In this document: positions 1-11,837 of the stretch, piece by piece
How positions within the stretch are numbered: position 1 is the stretch's first letter
Layout: the number at the start of each line of letters is the position of its first letter
Assembly (NCBI GenBank): GCA_013400115.1
Contig: VXBP01008680.1
Span: 1,235,416 to 1,299,415 of the forward strand
DNA from: Rhinopomastus cyanomelas
Taxonomy: Eukaryota > Chordata > Aves > Bucerotiformes > Rhinopomastidae
DNA length: 64,000 nucleotides
Direction of reading: 5' to 3'
Position numbers and translations under genes: made by a program
Notes under the pieces: generated by a model
Seen by the model: only the letters and a program-made list of their open reading frames with translations
The model's database searches: none
Told to the model about the DNA's origin: nothing

Positions 1-2239
1 TGGAAGGTTCTTATTGACACTTGTCAACTGGAACAAGGTCTAGACACAGCCTACAGCTCGCTGGCACAATGTAGTAAGTAAAAAGTGCTACAAGGACCAC
101 AACTCACTCAAAAGCTACCAAATGAACTATATTCTGCTTTGGCTGTCTCCATTCATGAAAGGACCCACTAGCAACATAGAAACTTGATGGAACAAGTGTA
201 AGAGCATCCATCAGAGCCAAGATCAACAAGTCTGGTTCCATGTCTCCTTCAGTAAAAAATATTCTTCTAGAAGCAGGACAAATTCATTTCCATTTTTAGG
301 GTTCAGAGATGAAGTTAAAGCTAGACCCTGAGTTCGCTGCGGGCAGACGCAGTTGCAGTCTATTGTGAAGAATACGCAGCAGCTCCTGCGAGGACCGATG
401 GACAAGTGTTTCTGGATTTGCAAGGGGAAGCAAGTGAGTTCACTGGGCAAATGGAGCAGAGGTGCATCACAAGGCACAGGGATTGAAGCCTGGATCTTGT
501 TTTAAGAGGCCGACTGCATCAGGGAAGCATCAGCGTGAGGCCAAATCCCATCATTTTCATGTGATGCTGCTTCTCTGCCAGAGTGTTTGAATCTGTGACT
601 AACAGGAAAAGGCTTCTCTGGATGGAAAGGGGTGACTCATTTTAGTAGTCGGGGGAGAAATTTGACTCAGGGTACTTTCATGTGTCTCTGGTGATCAATA
701 CACCCTCAAAAAGAAAAGACACGGACCACATCAGATGTCCACATATTCTGTTAGGCAGCAGCACTCTATGGCTCAAGCACTATATCTGCTCTGCTTTAAT
801 GGGCTTCTCTTCCTTAAAGCCAGGAACTTAGGTTTAGGGAATGGAAGAAATTTCTATAACTGAAAGTTTGCCAAAGCAGAATTTTTTTCTATGTTCTTGT
901 AAAAAAACTAGAGTCAAATGGGAATCAACAGGAGAAAGGGAAGAAGAACAAATAATATATAACTGAACATAGCTGTATGGAATTTTTCTTCTAAAGAATT
1001 CAAAACTCTGTTAAAAGGAAGCAGTTGTCATTTTCCCCACTGTGCAGGTAGGAAAAATGAAACCTACAAATTTGCAGACACTGGCCAGAAGTCATGTAGT
1101 TATCACCTAATAGAACCAGACATTCGTTTCAGAGCTGAGAGTTTTTAGACTAATAGTAAAGATCCTAAACAATAATCTTGGCATTTCAGAGCTGATGCTG
1201 ATAGTGAGGAGGCCAGGAACGCTTCCCGGGTCTCTCTGGGTCTATTTAATCCAAGAGCTGAACAGACACAATCACTACTTCATGCTTTTCTGGGATTCAA
1301 GCAAAGTAAATCCACACATGAAACCATTTGGAGCAGCCTGTGTTCTCCAGCAGAGCCTACCCTAGACTCCTGGGGACTGAGGCTGAGGATTTTTTCCTGG
1401 TTTGCACTGGAGGAACAGCTACAGGTGACAAATTCCCAGCAGCAAATATTCCTGTCCAGAAAATAAGATGTGAGAGAAATAATTAGGATTGTTTACAGAG
1501 ATTTACTTGTAATACTTTTACAGTAATTACTTCCTTTGAAAAGCAATTCTGAAGTTCCAAATAAAATTTTTAGCCTTTTCAATTTCCAAAACTATTTCCT
1601 ATTTCCATTCTTCCAAGGAGACTGACTCAAACTTGAAAAATAAAAAAAAGATGAAGAGAGCAGAAAACTTTATTTTGCTTTGGTTGTATTGCAGCTACAA
1701 ACCTCTTTCTGAAGTTCTGCTTGAGATTTCTTTCCAATGCTTCGGTTTGATCACTGGATGAAAAAAACCCACCTTATTGTTTGCCTAGTTACGTTAATGA
1801 GTCCCAGCCCGGTGAGTTAACCTTTAAATCACAAAACCTCTTCATTAGTCTCTCAAAATGCTGCAAAACCGTTAATTCTTTTGTCTGGGAAAGATTCTCT
1901 TAGCAGGACTTGGAAGTGAGATTTTTTATCTCAGAGAAGATCAACAAATTAATTCTTTTCTCAAGTACCTGTGTATGGGAAATGCCAGCAGGAAGATGGT
2001 TTGATGGACATGGGTGCTGCATGCTCACCAGTTCACCAACTACAGCAGCCATGTCATTGCAACAGGCACAAATGGTTCTGGTTCCCAGTAGCCCAAGGAC
2101 ACTGAATGTAGTCTAATTCAGATGGCAGCACACAGAGAAGCAACACATGAGGGTTATGGAGTCATCCAGTGAAGAGCTTGGCTTTGTGGATGGACACACA
2201 CACTTTTCTGTATACTTATGTTTTATAATATTTTGAAGG
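1..2239. other. Unique sequence, no gene recognised
   Basis: I see no repeat-family match, RNA gene or credible coding exon in this stretch. Open frames are below 90 codons and match no family known to me. Composition is ordinary AT-leaning avian intergenic or intronic DNA with A-rich runs near 900-1000 and 1560-1660. It ends where the first family I CR1 tail begins. Confidence 0.5.
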
Positions 2240-2319
2240 TCTAGGTGGTCCTGCTGTGGCAGGGGGATTGGACTAGATGATCTTCCGAGCTCCCTTCCAA
2301 TCCCTAATGATTCTATGAA
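2240..2319 (+). mobile_element. CR1 LINE family I, 3'-end fragment
   Basis: This is about 80 bp starting at the ORF2 stop region (GTCTAGG) and running through GGGGGATTGGACTAGATGAT to CCTAATGATTCTATGA, the terminal CR1 repeat. Only the 3' UTR survives, as is typical for 5'-truncated CR1 copies. Its 5' break lies almost exactly at the ORF2 stop, a position shared with many other copies here. No coding capacity remains. Confidence 0.92.
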
Positions 2320-5300
2320 GAACTGAAGCCTAAGTGTTTCTAAAAAAGACACAGATTAAAATCCTGCTGCCGCTTTCTAGCTTGTTTGACTTTTTTTTTC
2401 CCCAGCTACTCACAGGTGGAAATTTTAAGCAGCATGTTTAAATCTCACGTTTCCCTTATGCCAAGGATTGTCTCAAGGCTTGGCAGTGCCGCTGTGTTGC
2501 TTGGCTGTTTGCTGTGCAAGGCGAAGCAGAAAAGTGAAAGTTTTTGTTTTGACTTCCTCTCACCCTTGAAGTGTTCTTCTGGAGGTAAACTATAAAAAAT
2601 TCCATCAGTGAGGACCACAGTGCACAGTGGTTGGTACTGGTGATAAAGATTACATCTTTAAAAAACAGAAGATATAAGAGAGCCATTACTGCGGGAACCT
2701 TAAGAGCAAGGAGGCAGAAATGAGCTTTCAGAATAGAAGGTGTTTTGGTGTGTGGCTTTTTTTCATCCCTGCTGAAGAGCAATTGTGCATTTCCTTTTTC
2801 TTCCTCTCACTCTCCATTTCGTTTTTTTAATACTGTTTTATAGACAGGTCTCGAGAAACTTTCCTCAAGTTATGATTACTTTAGTCTGAAGTATGTATGA
2901 CTGGCATCCCAGGCTTCTCTGCAGTACTGGAGCCCTTTCAAAATTCCATCCACACACATCCTCACAATGATAAAACAGAAAGTCTATAAAAAGTATGAAG
3001 AGGGGAAAAAAAAACCCTAAACCTTTAGCTTTACGCGGGGTATTTTTTGTTGTTGCTTTTGCCACAAAGCCGTAATTGGCCTAGTGAGATCTGATAAATG
3101 TCCTATTATAAACTTGAACATCAACTGATGGTGGAAAAAAATATGATGAAACTTGTGTCTGAAAGAAAAGTAAAAGGGTATAAATGACTGGCAGCTCCCA
3201 TTTCTTTACAAGTGTTACATTTCAGTCCCCTGCCACTACCACATGTTTCCTGTTCACAGATAATTTGTACAACATATTTTATCATTCAGTTTTAGACACA
3301 GTTGAAAGGCTTTTGCCTAAGGCTTGGAACACTTTGAAAATTGTATACCATTTGCAAGGCTTTCTTCTGCTTCGCTGTGCAATTAGGTGACTGCCTTTCT
3401 GCAGACACTGGATTCATCAGTGGAACTGGGGTTTTTCACCAAGGTGAACTGGGAACAAAAATGCTCCTAGTTTTTCAGCAAGCCACAAACAAGGGATTAG
3501 TGTGCTGGTACAAAGCTTGTAGGCTGCCTGTCAGTCCCGAGATGAACGCGGCTCCCTCACAGAAAGAGTATTGTGAGCAGCGAAGTTTCCTACAAAACCT
3601 CTCGCAGCCCTCCTGCTCCGACACGCCGCGCTGCTGCGGGATTCGAGCTGTCAAGGCGCCGTAAAGGCATCTGATCAGAATAATATTTCTCCTCTAACTT
3701 TCTAGTAAGATTATTTCTGACACTATTGATTCTTTTTTTCCCCTCTCTTCCTTCTCCCCTCTCCCCACAACTCTCCCTGCTCCGTCTTGACTAAACTTTG
3801 CTCGCTCCCGGAGTGTGAAGATACTGATGTGCTAAGAGCTTCCCCTGCTGGAAGTTCCTAGCAAAAGGTGCCGTAGCCAAGTAGGGATGGATCTGGGACT
3901 GGCTCCCAGTTCAGCTAATTTATGTGCTCGGTTCCTGTCGAACAGAGAGTACATAATGTGACTTGAGATGCTGATTAAATTTCATGTGTATTTCTATGTT
4001 CTAAATAAAACAAATTTTAAAGTCAGATTCGGGCGATGGTAGTTTATAACCCTCATTACAGCAGTTTGCATTTTTCTACTGAATTATGTGAGGATAAAGG
4101 AGGCAAATTCAGTCCTGTTGTGTAACGTATCTGCATGTTTTCTACAAGGTCATCTTCTCTTTCAGGACAGGATATGGAAGATTCCTTAACAGGTAAATTT
4201 GATCTATTAGAAACACATCATTTTCCAATGAGGATGGGACTGTGGATCCATCATTGGGTTTTGATTGCAGGCATTCTACCTGTGGAAGAAGTGAGTGTGT
4301 AAGTGCACAAGTGAGCTGCAAGGTACACTGGTTCTTCATAGCATGATCCCACCAGCGGTAAGGTCTGGCTTTGCCAGACCACACCTCTATCTCAAACAAT
4401 ATTTGCCAAAACACCTCTCTTCCAAAAACTGAAAAACCTGCACTTTTAAAATGGAAACTAACAGAATTTTAATCTAATTGTTTTACTATCCACGTGAGAA
4501 ATACGTGGCTGAAATTTCTCAGCTTCTTGAGGGGCAGGGAAAGTATTATTACAACAACAGTGTAAGCACAGGAACACACGTCTCACGCCTGCCCGCTTGC
4601 CTGCACAGCGTGACCTAGCAGCCACGTTTGTTTTGGCTGCTTTCTAAGGTCTCCCTGCCTTGCACAGACCATACCTGTGAAACTGATTCCACAGTCTCTC
4701 TCTTCTCTGTTGGTTTTGTCTGCTTAGATTGTAAAGGGGTTTTGGAGACAGGCTAACCCTCTACATGTGGTTACACACAGGTGGCACGGTGGCTGGACTA
4801 GCAGGGAGCAGCCCCTGCAGTGGTGCTACTCAGCCTGGAAGGATTTGCAGGAAGGTTGCAAGATGTTATTTAGTTTTCTTTCTAGCAAAGAGCCTCTTCC
4901 CCACTTCAATTACTGAGCTCACCTGGGGATGTATTTTGCATCCTACTAGCACACAGGCTTTTAGGGTGCTGTAGGAGAAATCTTGCTCTCTCCATCTGCA
5001 GCCTAATGAGGGTCAAGTCACAGCAGAACTGCTTTAGCACATGTGTGAATCAGCGAATGTTTGGAGGATTCCCACCATCTGTACAGGTACAGATTCTCAA
5101 TTAAATTGAAAGTTTCCAAAGGAAGTTCCTTTTCAATCCCCATCAAATCTCCTAGACCCAGTAAGCAACCTGAGCTTGGTGCCAGAGGAAAAGAGGATTT
5201 CATTCAAATTCTCTACCTGGCTTGATTTAATTTGCTGCCTGGTAGAAAACCCAAAGAGGCTGCAGAAAAACCCTGGTGATTCCTGGGATTTCCCAGTCTG

Positions 5301-5549
5301 AATATACCCAGGCTAACTGCCTGCTTCCTGTGCTAGCCATTGGTTTGTCTCAGGTGGGAAATGCAGATTGCCCAGGCAGAGACAACACATACTGTAAGCA
5401 GTGACAAGAATAAAGCTAAATATTTTGCATTAAATATTATCCATTGTAAGCAATCCTAAAGACAAACATCACTACTGAGTAAAACAGAAAAGGTTTATTT
5501 CTTTTTTAAACTAAGGAGCAGCTGGATATTTTTAACCCTTTTGTTTCTG
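2320..5549. other. Unique sequence, no gene recognised
   Basis: About 3.2 kb holds no recognisable repeat or gene. A CpG-containing patch (about 3535-3665) followed by a pyrimidine-rich run (about 3731-3780) stands out and is listed separately. Open frames, including one of 107 codons at 3341-3664, have no family resemblance and no splice support that I can defend. Confidence 0.45.
3535..3665. promoter_or_regulatory. Local CpG-rich patch followed by polypyrimidine tract
   Basis: CpG dinucleotides cluster here (CCGAG, AACGCGGC, CTCGCAG, ACACGCCGCGCTG, GGCGCCG) in surroundings that are almost free of CpG. A C/T-rich run follows at about 3731-3780. Such a patch may be an unmethylated regulatory element, a small promoter or an enhancer core. 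It could equally be a chance GC-rich island, and no TATA box, initiator or exon can be assigned. Confidence 0.2.
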
Positions 5550-5744
5550 GACTGGAACAGGCCATCCAGGGAGGTTGTGGAGTCTCCTTCACTGGAGAAG
5601 TTTAAGACCCATCTGGATGTGTTCCTGGATGGCTTGGTCTGGGTGATCCTGCTGTGTCAGGGGGATTGGACTAGATGATCTTTTGAGGTCCCTTCCAATT
5701 CCTAATGATTCTATGATTCTATGATTCTATGATTCTATGATTCT
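5550..5744 (+). mobile_element. CR1 LINE family I, 3' end with long octamer tail
   Basis: The fragment begins inside the last 60 or so codons of ORF2 (ACTGGAACAGGCCATCCAGG, encoding a WNRL-type segment). It crosses the stop in GGTCTGGGTGATCC, where the usual TAG has become TGG, and runs through the 3' UTR to the octamer tail. The tail (5708-5744) has about four and a half ATTCTATG units, the longest in the window, which suggests a fairly young or slippage-expanded copy. Confidence 0.95.
5708..5744 (+). repeat. ATTCTATG octamer microsatellite (CR1 tail)
   Basis: Four complete ATTCTATG units plus ATTCT end the preceding CR1. Such octamers are the 3' terminal repeats of CR1 elements and are probably used to prime reverse transcription. 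It is the longest array of this kind in the window. Confidence 0.95.
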
Positions 5745-6035
5745 TCTCACTTCTAGAATTAGCAATAGCATGCAGTCATTTTTCACTTAGTATATTGTAA
5801 GCACTATGTTAGAGGACCCTTCTCTTCAGTGCTGTTTAGTTGCATGATAATTTCATTGACTAGTTTCTCACTGCAGTTCATCAGCAATGATTCATTCCCA
5901 TGTTTCTAGAAGGCAGGGATACAAGTGTGCAGTATAAAAAAGCTCAGTAGCTTTTCTGTAACGTTTAACTACTTTTCTAATCACTGGACATCAGTTTCAT
6001 TTCCTTTTATTCATACTAATGGTGTAAGTATAGGT

Positions 6036-6657
6036 TCATGAGCCAGCAGTGTGCTCTTGTGGCCAAGAGGGCCAACAGCATCCTGGGATGGATCAAAAGG
6101 GGGTTGGTTAGCAGATCAAGAGAGGTTCTTCTCCCCCTCTACTCTGCTCTGGTGAGACCACATCTGGAGTATTGTGTCCAGTTCTGGGCCCCTCAGTTCA
6201 AGAGGGTTGTGGAGCTGCTGTAGGGACTCCAGAGTAGGGCAACGAGGATGATGAAGGAAGTGGAGCACCTCCCTTATGAGGAGAAGCTGAGGGACCTGGG
6301 TCTCTTTATCTTGGAGAAGAGGAGGCTGAGGGGTGACCTCATTCTTGTCTATAAATATGTGAAGGGTGGGTGTCAGGAGGATGGAGCCAGGCTCTTCTCA
6401 ATGTCCTCTAGTGATAGGAAAAGGGGCAATGGTTGTCAGCTGGAACACAGGAGGTTCCACATAAATATGAGAAGGGTGACGGAGCACTGGAACAGGCTGC
6501 CTGGGGAGGTTGTGGAGTCTCCTTCACTGGAGAAGATAAGATCCGCCTGGATGTGTTCCTGTGTGACTCGGTCGAGGTGATCCTGCTGTGTCAGGGGATT
6601 GGAGTAGATGATCTTTCAAGGTCCCTTCTAATCCCTGATGGTTCTATGATTCTGTGA
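6036..6657 (+). mobile_element. CR1 LINE family I, ORF2 C-terminus plus 3' UTR
   Basis: This 620-bp sense copy starts at the ORF2 segment [14 protein letters not shown] and includes the ORF2 C-terminal region, the short 3' UTR and a terminal TTCTATGATTCTGTGA. It is one of the longest family I copies and a useful local reference for what shorter copies lack. A degraded antisense family I tail at 6940 faces it tail-to-tail about 280 bp away. Confidence 0.95.
6038..6580 (+). pseudogene. CR1 ORF2 (reverse transcriptase) C-terminal remnant
   Basis: Translation gives the CR1 post-RT C-terminal region: [18 protein letters not shown], then [18 protein letters not shown], then [18 protein letters not shown], then [13 protein letters not shown]. 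An in-frame TAG at 6221-6223 interrupts it after RVVELL, and the same frame resumes directly. Compared with other family I copies here ([17 protein letters not shown]), six residues (NFFPVR) are missing between HINMRR and VTEHW, an 18-base in-frame deletion. A frameshift before the normal DLV-stop end changes the terminus. The RT catalytic domain is absent because the copy is 5'-truncated, so it makes no functional protein. Confidence 0.9.
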
Positions 6658-6939
6658 CAATTGATACCAATTCTGCATGCACTCACAGAGTATTCATGTT
6701 CTTCCATTGTGAGCTTGGATAATTACTTAGATTTGCTTGAAACATTCTCATATGAATTCTGAAACGAGTTTATATTTTGCTGATCCATTCATGTTCCAAG
6801 ATAGTAATTATAAATTTGGACACTGCCTTATGGTTCTTGTCAATGTGTCGGTATCGATAATATATTATCAGAAGGATACGCTCTCGTCACAACAGATATG
6901 GGAACAGACACAACTATGTGTTGTAAAACAAATAGAAGA

Positions 6940-7035
6940 ATTACAGAACATTAGGGATCAGACAGTATCACTGAAAAGTCATCCAGTCTGATCCCCCCAC
7001 TACAGCAGGATCATCTAGATCAAGTCACAGGAGTG
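6940..7035 (-). mobile_element. CR1 LINE family I, degraded 3' end (antisense)
   Basis: ATTAGGGATCAGACAGT, then CATCCAGTCTGATCCCCCCA and CAGGATCATCTAGATCAAGT, follow the antisense family I 3' UTR with several substitutions and a short disruption. It is more diverged than most neighbours, so probably older. No coding sequence remains. Confidence 0.75.
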
Positions 7036-8767
7036 CAGAGCCAGGGAGAAACACTAAATAGTTCGTTTAGAACTGGACTATAAATACCCTGACTCTTAAT
7101 ACATTTATGGATATTCTTCTAAGTCTGGGATCTCCGTGCAAGTGAGAGAAAAAGCTGGAGCACGCAAAGAAGAGAGCTAAACCAGACATGATTTAAATAA
7201 GCAGAAACACAACATCTTATTTGCTCTATCTGAACACAAATACCGAGCTGCAGCAAGTTACAAGGATCAGGCATCACAGGAATGTCTCAGAGCTACTGCA
7301 TCTCTCAACAGCAAGCTCGGAGTATTTTACACAGCTAGTGTAGAAACATGTAAACCCAGCAAAAAGGTACTTTTGTATGTCTGTGCTACCATGACAATTT
7401 TGGATCTTCATCTACACTGGTCACATTAAGAGGCAGCTGGGGATCCACATACTTCTTGAATTTCAGTTTTCATTGACAGAAACAGAGCTGGTGCATGAAT
7501 AGTCCCACATCTGGAGTGCTGCATTGGTTCAGTCCCCACAAGGAGAAGATCTGAAGCAGCCAAAATCTCTTTCAGGAGAGACCTGCTCCTCTGCAACCTC
7601 TCTGGCTCTGAGCTCTTCTCTGTAACTTATCAGCTCTTCCCTGGCTTATCTGGGATGGGCTTCATCCTGATGAGAAATATGTAATGAAAAATCATATCAA
7701 TAGTCAGACTTAGAGTTTTTTGATTAGACTGGATTTTTGCTTCCTAGCCAACCCCGCACCAAGTGCTTGTGTGTGGGCTGAAAATTTTCATTGCAGAGGT
7801 CAAAGTCAGGTGTGTGTGATTTTCCTGTGTGCATCCCTCAATGTGTGAATGAGATGGTTTTAATTCACAATAATCTATTAGCTAATTACTCTAGGAGACA
7901 CTCTGGTTTAAAGGTGTCAGAACCAGCACGTACACTGTCTCCCACTGAAGTAAGTGCGGGTGCCTGAGTCAGCAAACGGCTGAGGCACAAATAAACCTCA
8001 GCTGTGCCCGGGCTAACAGACACGAGGATGGGCCTATTATTCTGCATCATTCAGAAAATAGCAGCAGCCTCCCTTTTTGCAGGTTTGATTGACTCAGAGA
8101 GGCATGATTTGGCATTTTAACTATCTTTCTAGCACAGGCCACTGCAGGGACATAATCAAACTCTGTGATGCACCAGAAACTGATCGGTCCAGCTAATGAT
8201 TTGGGTTTTCCTATAGAATCATCTTTTGCTTCTTTAAGACTCAGCCTGTAATAACCCAGATTTCCTTCACAGTCTCTACAACACCAGACAAGACACAGCA
8301 AAGCTGCTAGACAGCATATCATCACCGATCAGCTGCGAGCTGCTGCCAAATGGCATAACTGAACTGAGCTTCACCTGCCTTGTTCTTGCGGGAGGTCATA
8401 GGTGCTCTTTTACTCAGCTGCCAATAGTTATGAAAATATCAAGTACTTCACTGGCTTTGAGACATCATCATCTTCCTTTGAATCCAATTCAAAAACCTGG
8501 TTGAACACAACAGGCTCAAAAATCATTAGGGTGAAGTGGATGGTAAGAAGATAAAAGAGACAGCACAGCTGCATGAAATGTGAGGGGAAATGGGTAGTAT
8601 TTTGTGGGTATCTACTCTGAGGAAATCAACAGCATGCGACATGCTACCTAGTGGAGATCTCAAAGTGGCTGCTTGCTGCCTCCTGAAAGCAGTCTGAAAT
8701 ATTGCTTGAATATCTGCAATTGTTTTGGAAGCCAAGTAATAGAGAGACCACTTTTCCTGTGTGTATT
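7036..8767. other. Unique sequence, no gene recognised
   Basis: No repeat or gene is recognised in these 1.7 kb. Open frames are below 95 codons and are not convincing. The stretch ends at the 3' end of the family III CR1. Confidence 0.45.
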
Positions 8768-8846
8768 TCACAGTATCACAGTATTACCAAGGTCGGAACA
8801 GACCTCATAGATCATCAAGTCCAACCTGTCACCACAGAGCTCAAGG

Positions 8847-9610
8847 CTAGACCATGGCACCAAGTGCCACGTCCAATCCTGCCTTGAACAGCTCCAGAGT
8901 TGGCGACTCCACCACCTCCCTGGGCAGGCTATCCCAGTGGCCAATGACTCTCTCGGTGAAGAACTTTCTCCTCACCTCAAGCCTAAATTTCCCCTGCCGC
9001 AGCTTGAGGCTGTGTCCTCTTGTTCTGGTGCTGGCTGCCTGAGAGAAGAGAGCAACCTCCTCCTGGCCACAACCACCCCTCAGGTAGTTGTAGACAGCAA
9101 TAAGGTCTCCCCTGAGCCTCCTCTTCTCAAGGCTAAACAATCCCAGCTCCCTCAGCCTCTCCTCATAGGGCTTGTGCTCAAGGCCTCTCACCAGCCTNNN
9201 NNNNNNNNNNNNNNNNNNNNNNNNNNNNNNNNNNNNNNNNNNNNNNNNNNNNNNNNNNNNNNNNNNNNNNNNNNNNNNNNNNNNNNNNNNNNNNNNNNNN
9301 NNNNNNNNNNNNNNNNNNNNNNNNNNNNNNNNNNNNNNNNNNNNNNNNNNNNNNNNNNNNNNNNNNNNNNNNNNNNNNNNNNNNNNNNNNNNNNNNNNNN
9401 NNNNNNNNNNNNNNNNNNNNNNNNNNNNNNNNNNNNNNNNNNNNNNNNNNNNNNNNNNNNNNNNNNNNNNCAGCAGTTTGCTGTGGGGGACAGTGTCAAA
9501 GGCCTTGTTGAAGTCCAGATAGACCAAATCCACAGGCCTCCCCACATCCACCAAGCGGGTCACCTGATCATAGAAGGAGATCAGGTTGGAGATACTGCAA
9601 TAGGCGCTGC
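8847..9610 (-). pseudogene. CR1 ORF2 reverse transcriptase remnant (family III)
   Basis: The minus-strand frame reads NLISFYDQVTRLVDVGRP then DLVYLDFNKAFDTVPHSKLL. The YLDF-KAFD block is RT motif A, which carries a catalytic aspartate. After the gap it continues with [20 protein letters not shown] and [20 protein letters not shown], the shared CR1 C-terminal region, then [16 protein letters not shown]. The frame is continuous across the N run only because its length is a multiple of three, so continuity there is unproven. Upstream endonuclease and N-terminal RT sequence are missing. It is a dead fragment, although the visible parts lack stop codons, which suggests a fairly recent insertion. 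Confidence 0.88.
9198..9470. other. Assembly gap (273 N)
   Basis: This run of undetermined bases lies inside the family III CR1. It probably reflects a repeat that short reads could not resolve, and the RT region between motif A and the C-terminal segment is hidden. Whether 273 reflects the true length cannot be told from the sequence. Confidence 0.99.
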
Positions 9611-9922
9611 TGATCACACCCGCATGGTGGATCCTCTGGTTCCTAAAAGAAGGAAGAGCCTTCAGCAACACTTCCCTTGATGGGAAATACCCAAAGAAGG
9701 CCAGCACATGAGACTAAATCCATTTATTTCCAATTTCTGAGGTAGACCTCAATGTTACGGATGAGACAGCCATTCTCACACCAGTTGTCCTGCCCACGGC
9801 CAACAGCTGCAGTAGAGCCCTAACGCTGTCCATTTGTGCAGCCACACTGTCCATGCTATTGACCAGAAGGGGAAGTGGGTAGGAGTAGCTGCGGACACTG
9901 ACTCTGTTTCCCTCAAAGCAAA
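9611..9922. other. Unassigned segment between two CR1s
   Basis: About 310 bp separate the 5' side of the family III RT remnant from the next antisense family I tail. It has a locally open minus-strand frame (9714-9929) with no family resemblance. It could be unique DNA, or upstream sequence of the CR1 too diverged to recognise. Confidence 0.3.
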
Positions 9923-10059
9923 GAATCATAGAATCATCAGGGATTGGAAGGGACCTCGAAAGATCATCCAGTCCAGTCCCCCTGACACAGCAGGATCACC
10001 TCAACCAAGTCACATAGGAACACATCCAGGTGGGTCTTAAACCTCTCCAGAGAAGGAGA
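9923..10059 (-). mobile_element. CR1 LINE family I, 3' end (antisense)
   Basis: GAATCATAGAATCATCAGGG starts the antisense 3' end. It continues through GACACAGCAGGATCACCTC and ACACATCCAGGTGGGTCTTA into the last codons of ORF2. The 5' truncation lies about 137 bp from the tail. Only a short piece of the ORF2 C-terminus is present. Confidence 0.93.
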
Positions 10060-11837
10060 AAGAAAATGTTAATCTGCCCAGATCTACCACAGTTATTGCT
10101 GCCTTGTTCCAGAAAATGGGTGCCAAGGAAAAGTGTGAATTTGTCTGTCCTGATAGGTAAACACGTAAGAGAATTCAACACTCTATGTGCAGTCTTAAAC
10201 TTATCATTCTGGTGGTTAAACATCCTTTAAATAAGGATTTTTTTAAATGAAAAAGTTTTTAAATTAAAAAGCCATTTAAAATAAGTGGATTTATAATACT
10301 GTGTCTGTGTATATCTGCATGGACATTTACACTTGGGCAGCTGAAGAAAAACTGCTTGGAAGATATTTTTAACAGGATACAGATTTCCCTCCAAACGTGG
10401 TGGCTATTGAAGGGAAAATCAGAAAGGGATTAACAGGGGGAAAAATGAGAATTTGTTCAGCTTTCAATAAAAATGATTAGATTCTCTTCATTCTCTCGCT
10501 AATTGTGGTGTGGGAATTTTTCTCTCTTTAGAAAGAAAGAGAATGCTCCCCCATCTATCCTTTTTTATTGGTGTCATTGAAACGGCTTTGCTTTGTTTTA
10601 TTCAAGTAAAAACAAACCAGAATGGGGAACATGGGAGGGGAGGGAAAAACCAAAGTTTGTCATTTCCATTGGAAACTAACTGACTTCTTCAACCAGCCAA
10701 AATAGGCACCCAGGAACACACTTTTCAAATTGTAGTAGCTAGAGGTACTTAATCACCAGTTTAAGTAGAAAATGGGCACTAAGGGAATTTTTCATGGTGT
10801 GATTTAGCTGTATGCAAATCTGTTGTATGCTGCAGCGCCGAGGCACCCAGGAGCTGAACACTGTAGTGCTTGTCAAGGGAGTAGGTAACGATGAAGATTT
10901 AAGAGCCAGGATAAAACTGGATGTGGGTGGGGAATAATATCCTGGTCAATATATCCCCTGTGTAGACAGAAAGATAAACATGTAGATAAAGCTACAGCCA
11001 TGTTCAAGCAAAACGCACCACCACAGGCAGGGAACTGAAGAGAGGCTCCCACAAGATACTGATAGTCTTTTCCCTATTTTCTTCCTCTTTACTGAATATT
11101 TATTGTATTAAAATCACAACATCAAAACCTCAAGGCTGAGCCTATTGTGAACACAAACCTTCAGGGGACGCATTCTGTAATATTTCTCGTCACTAACATG
11201 AATCCCACCGAGCTTGTGGGTGCCCGCTACTTACTAAATAATTGATATGTGTGGACTAAAAGAGGTACTGCTGCAAAGTCTATGCACAAAGTATTTTTTA
11301 TAAACAAACTAATGGTGTAAATGAATTGCAGCTTCCACGGAGTCAGTATTATGCATCATAAAAATGTCCACGTTAAGATATAGTCTGTCATCCTCCAAGT
11401 ACATGCGTCAATTTCTATCATGCTCCTAATGGCTCAGTTACTACCTGCAAAGTAGCTACAGTAAAACTGCACCAGTATTCCAGAATGTGGAAAAGCAATT
11501 TATGTTCTCAGCCTTGGACTCCCCTGCCTGGGGATGGGTGGCTTTTGTTGCAGGAAGCCTGTTCTGAACCACCCTAGCCAGATGGGTGGTATGGGGCAGG
11601 GCAGCCAGCAGGGAAAACGAGACAAAACAAAGGTGCCCCACTAGAAACAGCTTCACAGCCATTTTGCTCAGGCAGAGGAGAGCTGGGAGCATCCTTTGGA
11701 TGAAGCAGGAAAGCCTTGAGTATTTGAACTTGTGAGCACCAGTGTGTTGATTCACTCAACTCTAGATCTAGACACACGTTCTGTGGAGAGTGTTGCTGTG
11801 GCCAGAGAGTGTTGTGTTTAGTGGCCAACACAGACAT
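10060..11837. other. Unique sequence, no gene recognised
   Basis: No gene or recognisable repeat is seen. The stretch is AT-rich around 10,230-10,620, with A/T homopolymer runs, and becomes more GC-balanced near 11,500-11,800. Overlapping antisense open frames at 11,456-11,837 have no family resemblance. Confidence 0.45.

Larger units (their letters stand above)
8768..9610 (-). mobile_element. CR1 LINE family III (antisense) with assembly gap
   Basis: Read on the minus strand, this is a CR1 of a different subfamily. Its 3' end (CACAGTATTACCAAGGTCGG antisense) differs from families I and II and lacks a clear octamer array. ORF2 C-terminal and RT-domain sequence follow. A 273-base N run (9198-9470) interrupts the middle. 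The 5' boundary is placed near 9610, where recognisable RT sequence (NLISFYDQVTRL) stops. It is the most 5'-extended copy of its kind in the window. Confidence 0.85.

Noticed and set aside
8937..9680. Plus-strand 247-codon frame
   Set aside because: It is the antisense of the family III CR1 ORF2 and is bridged by a 273-base gap; the minus-strand reading gives recognisable RT motifs.
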